This document shows positions 61,607-64,000 of a stretch of 64,000 nt of DNA, one piece after another (the stretch's first letter is position 1; each line of letters opens with the position of its first letter). The notes beneath the pieces were generated by a model, which had not been told where the DNA came from, did not search any database, and saw only the letters and a list, made by a program, of their open reading frames with translations. The stretch covers positions 310,001 through 374,000 of the forward strand of contig VZRR01010431.1 of assembly GCA_013398015.1 (NCBI GenBank). Direction: 5' to 3'. The position numbers and the translations under genes are program-made. This DNA comes from Oreocharis arfaki. Lineage: Eukaryota; Chordata; Aves; Passeriformes; Paramythiidae.

Positions 61607-62580
61607 AAGGACTCTGTTGATTCCCATGTTATTCAATATACCAAAACATCAACATTAAATTTTTTAGAGATTAAAACGGGCTAGGAAACCATACTACCGT
61701 GCTGTGTGCCAGAGTGGCATTTCAAAAACATACCCATGCAGGTTCACTTGTATTGTGGATGGAAAAGGAATGGGAGTACGTCACATCCATAAAATGGCAT
61801 GACAGTCCTAAACGCTCACATCCACACTTCTGATTTGCTCTTTAGGTGATACTTGTGGAAAACTGCCAGGCCTGCTATGTCAGGATTCATAATTGCTGTG
61901 ATTTGCCAGCCAAAATTCTCGTGAAGTATTGAGGAGGGTTGAGCAAAAACATGAGCTAAGCCATGCTTATCTTGCACCTGGCTGGAGCAAAGCTTAACAA
62001 CAGAACATTGTCTGTGAGGGAGCGGAGGCCTCACAGCCCAGTGTTGTCTCTGTGAAGCACAGAACAACAGTGTCTCTGTACCAGCCTCACTCCCCCTCAT
62101 CCATGGGAGCCTTGTTATGACTCTGGTCCTTTGAGGAGGTAAGGGTGTAAAGACTCTCTGGTGAAGGTCAGATGGCCCTTGCTGCTGCCTCAGCTGGAGG
62201 AGGGTGGTACTGAAGTGTCATGGTTCTGTTCTTTGTTTCTCTGTGAGCCACGTAACTCCGTTTGACCAAAGGTATCCAAAGACCCTCATCGTCTCTCATT
62301 TGCATATTAAAAAATAGCCCCACCAATAACAGCGTGAGAAAACAGCTGTTGCCGAACTGAATCCTGCATTTGCAGGATATGATATTCCTGAACCAATCAT
62401 ATTTGACTACAGTCACACCTCCATTTTTCCAAAAGGATGCATTTTCTATTTCAAGTCCTCTACTTTCGGAGAACAAGAATATGACCCCACTTTGCAGACA
62501 AGGTTGTGGGCTGGCTGGCCTCTCTGTCCTCCCCAGAGCAGCAACACCTCTTTGTTAAGAATTGCACCTCCAACTGCATT
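61607..62580. other. Intergenic sequence, nothing recognised
   Basis: Short open frames on the minus strand (62100-61816, 62476-62168) have no identifiable domain. Confidence 0.4.
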
Positions 62581-62760
62581 GGAGTATACCTGGGGACACC
62601 TACACATAGCACTATACACTCATATTTTGTAGACTTAGTGCATTTATCACCGGTAAGCTTACAAGAATCTATAACCTGTTGCTTGAATAAACTACACTTT
62701 TTGTTAATCTGTGATCATGAAAGTTCTTATTGAACATGGCCTATAGTGACAAATTGGTTA
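62580..62760 (+). mobile_element. Possible LTR end
   Basis: acctgttgcttgAATAAAct (AATAAA at 62686-62691) followed by acactttttgttaatctgtg and atcatgaaagttcttattga looks like an R/U5 end. No second copy in the window supports it. Confidence 0.35.
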
Positions 62761-63269
62761 TAATCAGAAATTAAAACATGCCTCATCCAACCCCTCTGAT
62801 CTGAGGACAAGCTGGAATGCCAAGGGGGTAATTTTCTGCCTAATTTCATACACTTACCACAACATCTGACATAGCCCAGTTTTGTATTACTTTAAATCTC
62901 TTTCAGTGTGTTATCCCTATCTACACCACACAAAAACAGTATCATCACTCCTTTCTGTTTGTGGTTATCTGAATGAAGAAAATATTCTGCTAATGGAAAT
63001 GACCTGCTCTCAGGCTTGTGCTGCATCTTAACTCTTACCATACAGGACTGTGACCCGAATGCTGAGTCACAGGGCCTGCCAAGGGGGGACAGCTGCAGGC
63101 AGCAAACTGAATACATACATTTTTACAGTCCGGTCTGATGAAAATTATGATGAGGGAGAATGGGACCCTGATGAAACGAATTTTAAATTTGTTATATTTA
63201 TAATAATTATTATTTTGTTTTATTAATACCTGCTACAGCGAAAAGCAGTTAATAGGGATGCCCATTGTA

Positions 63270-63530
63270 CAACCTTTCATTCTAGCATATAACAGTGCGA
63301 TCAAATAAAGTCTTTCTCAGGCAGAGAAAGAGGCTGAGCCCAGAAGAATCCACCTCCGAACTTGCAGCGAACTCAGTATGTCAGGAGATGGGTTCTTGGC
63401 GCTAAATCAGTTCCATGTGCTCATATGATGAAGTTCAGACACAATCAATAAAACTGGCAGTTCTTCCCCACATTACAAGGTGTCAGCCGTTTGATTCAAG
63501 GTGACCCAGGCCCTACAGATCATGATTGAA
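63270..63530 (+). mobile_element. Possible LTR end
   Basis: A TATA-like gcatataaca, then gcgatcAAATAAAgtctttc and, further on, atcaataaaactggcagttc and acaaggtgtcagccgtttga. The layout resembles R/U5 of an avian ERV LTR, without confirmation from a second copy. Confidence 0.3.
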
Positions 63531-63914
63531 AGCAACTCCCCATTTTGAGCTATTGTTACTATATGTAATAACTGTTAAAAAGCAATTAAGAAACTTAGAA
63601 TAATAAAATAACTAATTATAATCCCTAATAAACTCTGCTCTGCTAACTCAGTGATTACAGCTCTATTGATTAATCTTGCAGATCTTCTTGCAGTGAAGGA
63701 GAATAATTGTACTTTAGTGGGTGAATAAAACGTCTAACTTCACCTACTACTTTTATTGTGCTCATAATAAGTGTGAAGTGCCTCCACTTAGAGACAAGCA
63801 GGCAAGCAAACCAGATCCACTGTCCAAAATTAAGTTAAATATTTGAAGATTCCATCATGCAAGAAGGATGCACCTCACTCAAAATAGAGAAGCAGTAATA
63901 TGTTGTATTGAGGT

Positions 63915-64000
63915 AGAACCATGATTTTTGATGAAGTTCAATGGCAAAGTTCACTTTATTAATTACTGCATGGAGGAGACATACAAAGAAAAATTGAGTT
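63915..64000 (-). mobile_element. Minus-strand LTR cut by the window end
   Basis: Minus strand: ctccatgcagtaattAATAA then AGTGAACTTTGCCATTGAAC. This R/U5 block is the best-preserved version of the one in the 40.4-kb and 47.1-kb copies. The rest of the element lies beyond 64,000. Confidence 0.55.

Noticed and set aside
37500..64000. Exons of AMN1, the expected upstream neighbour
   Set aside because: No leucine-rich-repeat coding exon was recognised on either strand.

Overview
The window is a stretch of bird nuclear genome. It has a vertebrate gene with GT-AG introns, CR1 LINE fragments ending in the CR1 3' tail, and many decayed avian-type retroviral LTRs. Species cannot be read from the sequence. 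There are three assembly gaps: single Ns at 15671 and 28690, and 217 Ns at 37044-37260.

One protein-coding gene is convincing: RESF1 (retroelement silencing factor 1, KIAA1551/C12orf35 in mammals), on the minus strand. Its coding part has three exons: 21261-16026 (almost the whole protein), 14714-14640 and 13478-13336, giving about 1,817 residues. The 3'UTR runs to an AATAAA at 12286-12281. Upstream, two well-bounded candidate non-coding exons (22726-22642 and 34674-34596) lead back to a CpG-rich, gap-interrupted region near 36.6-37.5 kb that is the likely promoter. Two things disturb the model. An exact 545-bp duplication across a one-base gap copies the end of the large exon. A 7-A run in the last exon puts the reading frame on an early stop, while the other frame resembles the human C-terminus.

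Both flanks and the long 5' introns are gene-poor and filled with mobile-element debris. 1-12.2 kb: a CR1 tail, an ERVK-like LTR, copies of an LTR-like family, and a 727-bp solo LTR whose inverted partner lies at 60.9-61.6 kb. 22.7-34.6 kb (intron): LTR fragments, a retroviral reverse-transcriptase relic, a long CR1 and an inverted pair of LTR ends that share a short ORF. 37.6-42 kb: two LTRs and a CR1 interrupted by two LTR-type insertions. 42-64 kb: minus-strand LTRs, membrane-protein-like fragments suggesting a degraded envelope gene, and more LTR ends. The neighbours expected from mammalian synteny (AMN1, BICD1) were not seen.

RESF1 is known in mouse to work with SETDB1 in H3K9me3 silencing of endogenous retroviruses. 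Here the gene and its introns sit inside a dense retroviral graveyard. No novel coding system was found; the most useful observations concern RESF1 gene structure, assembly artefacts and paired LTR elements.
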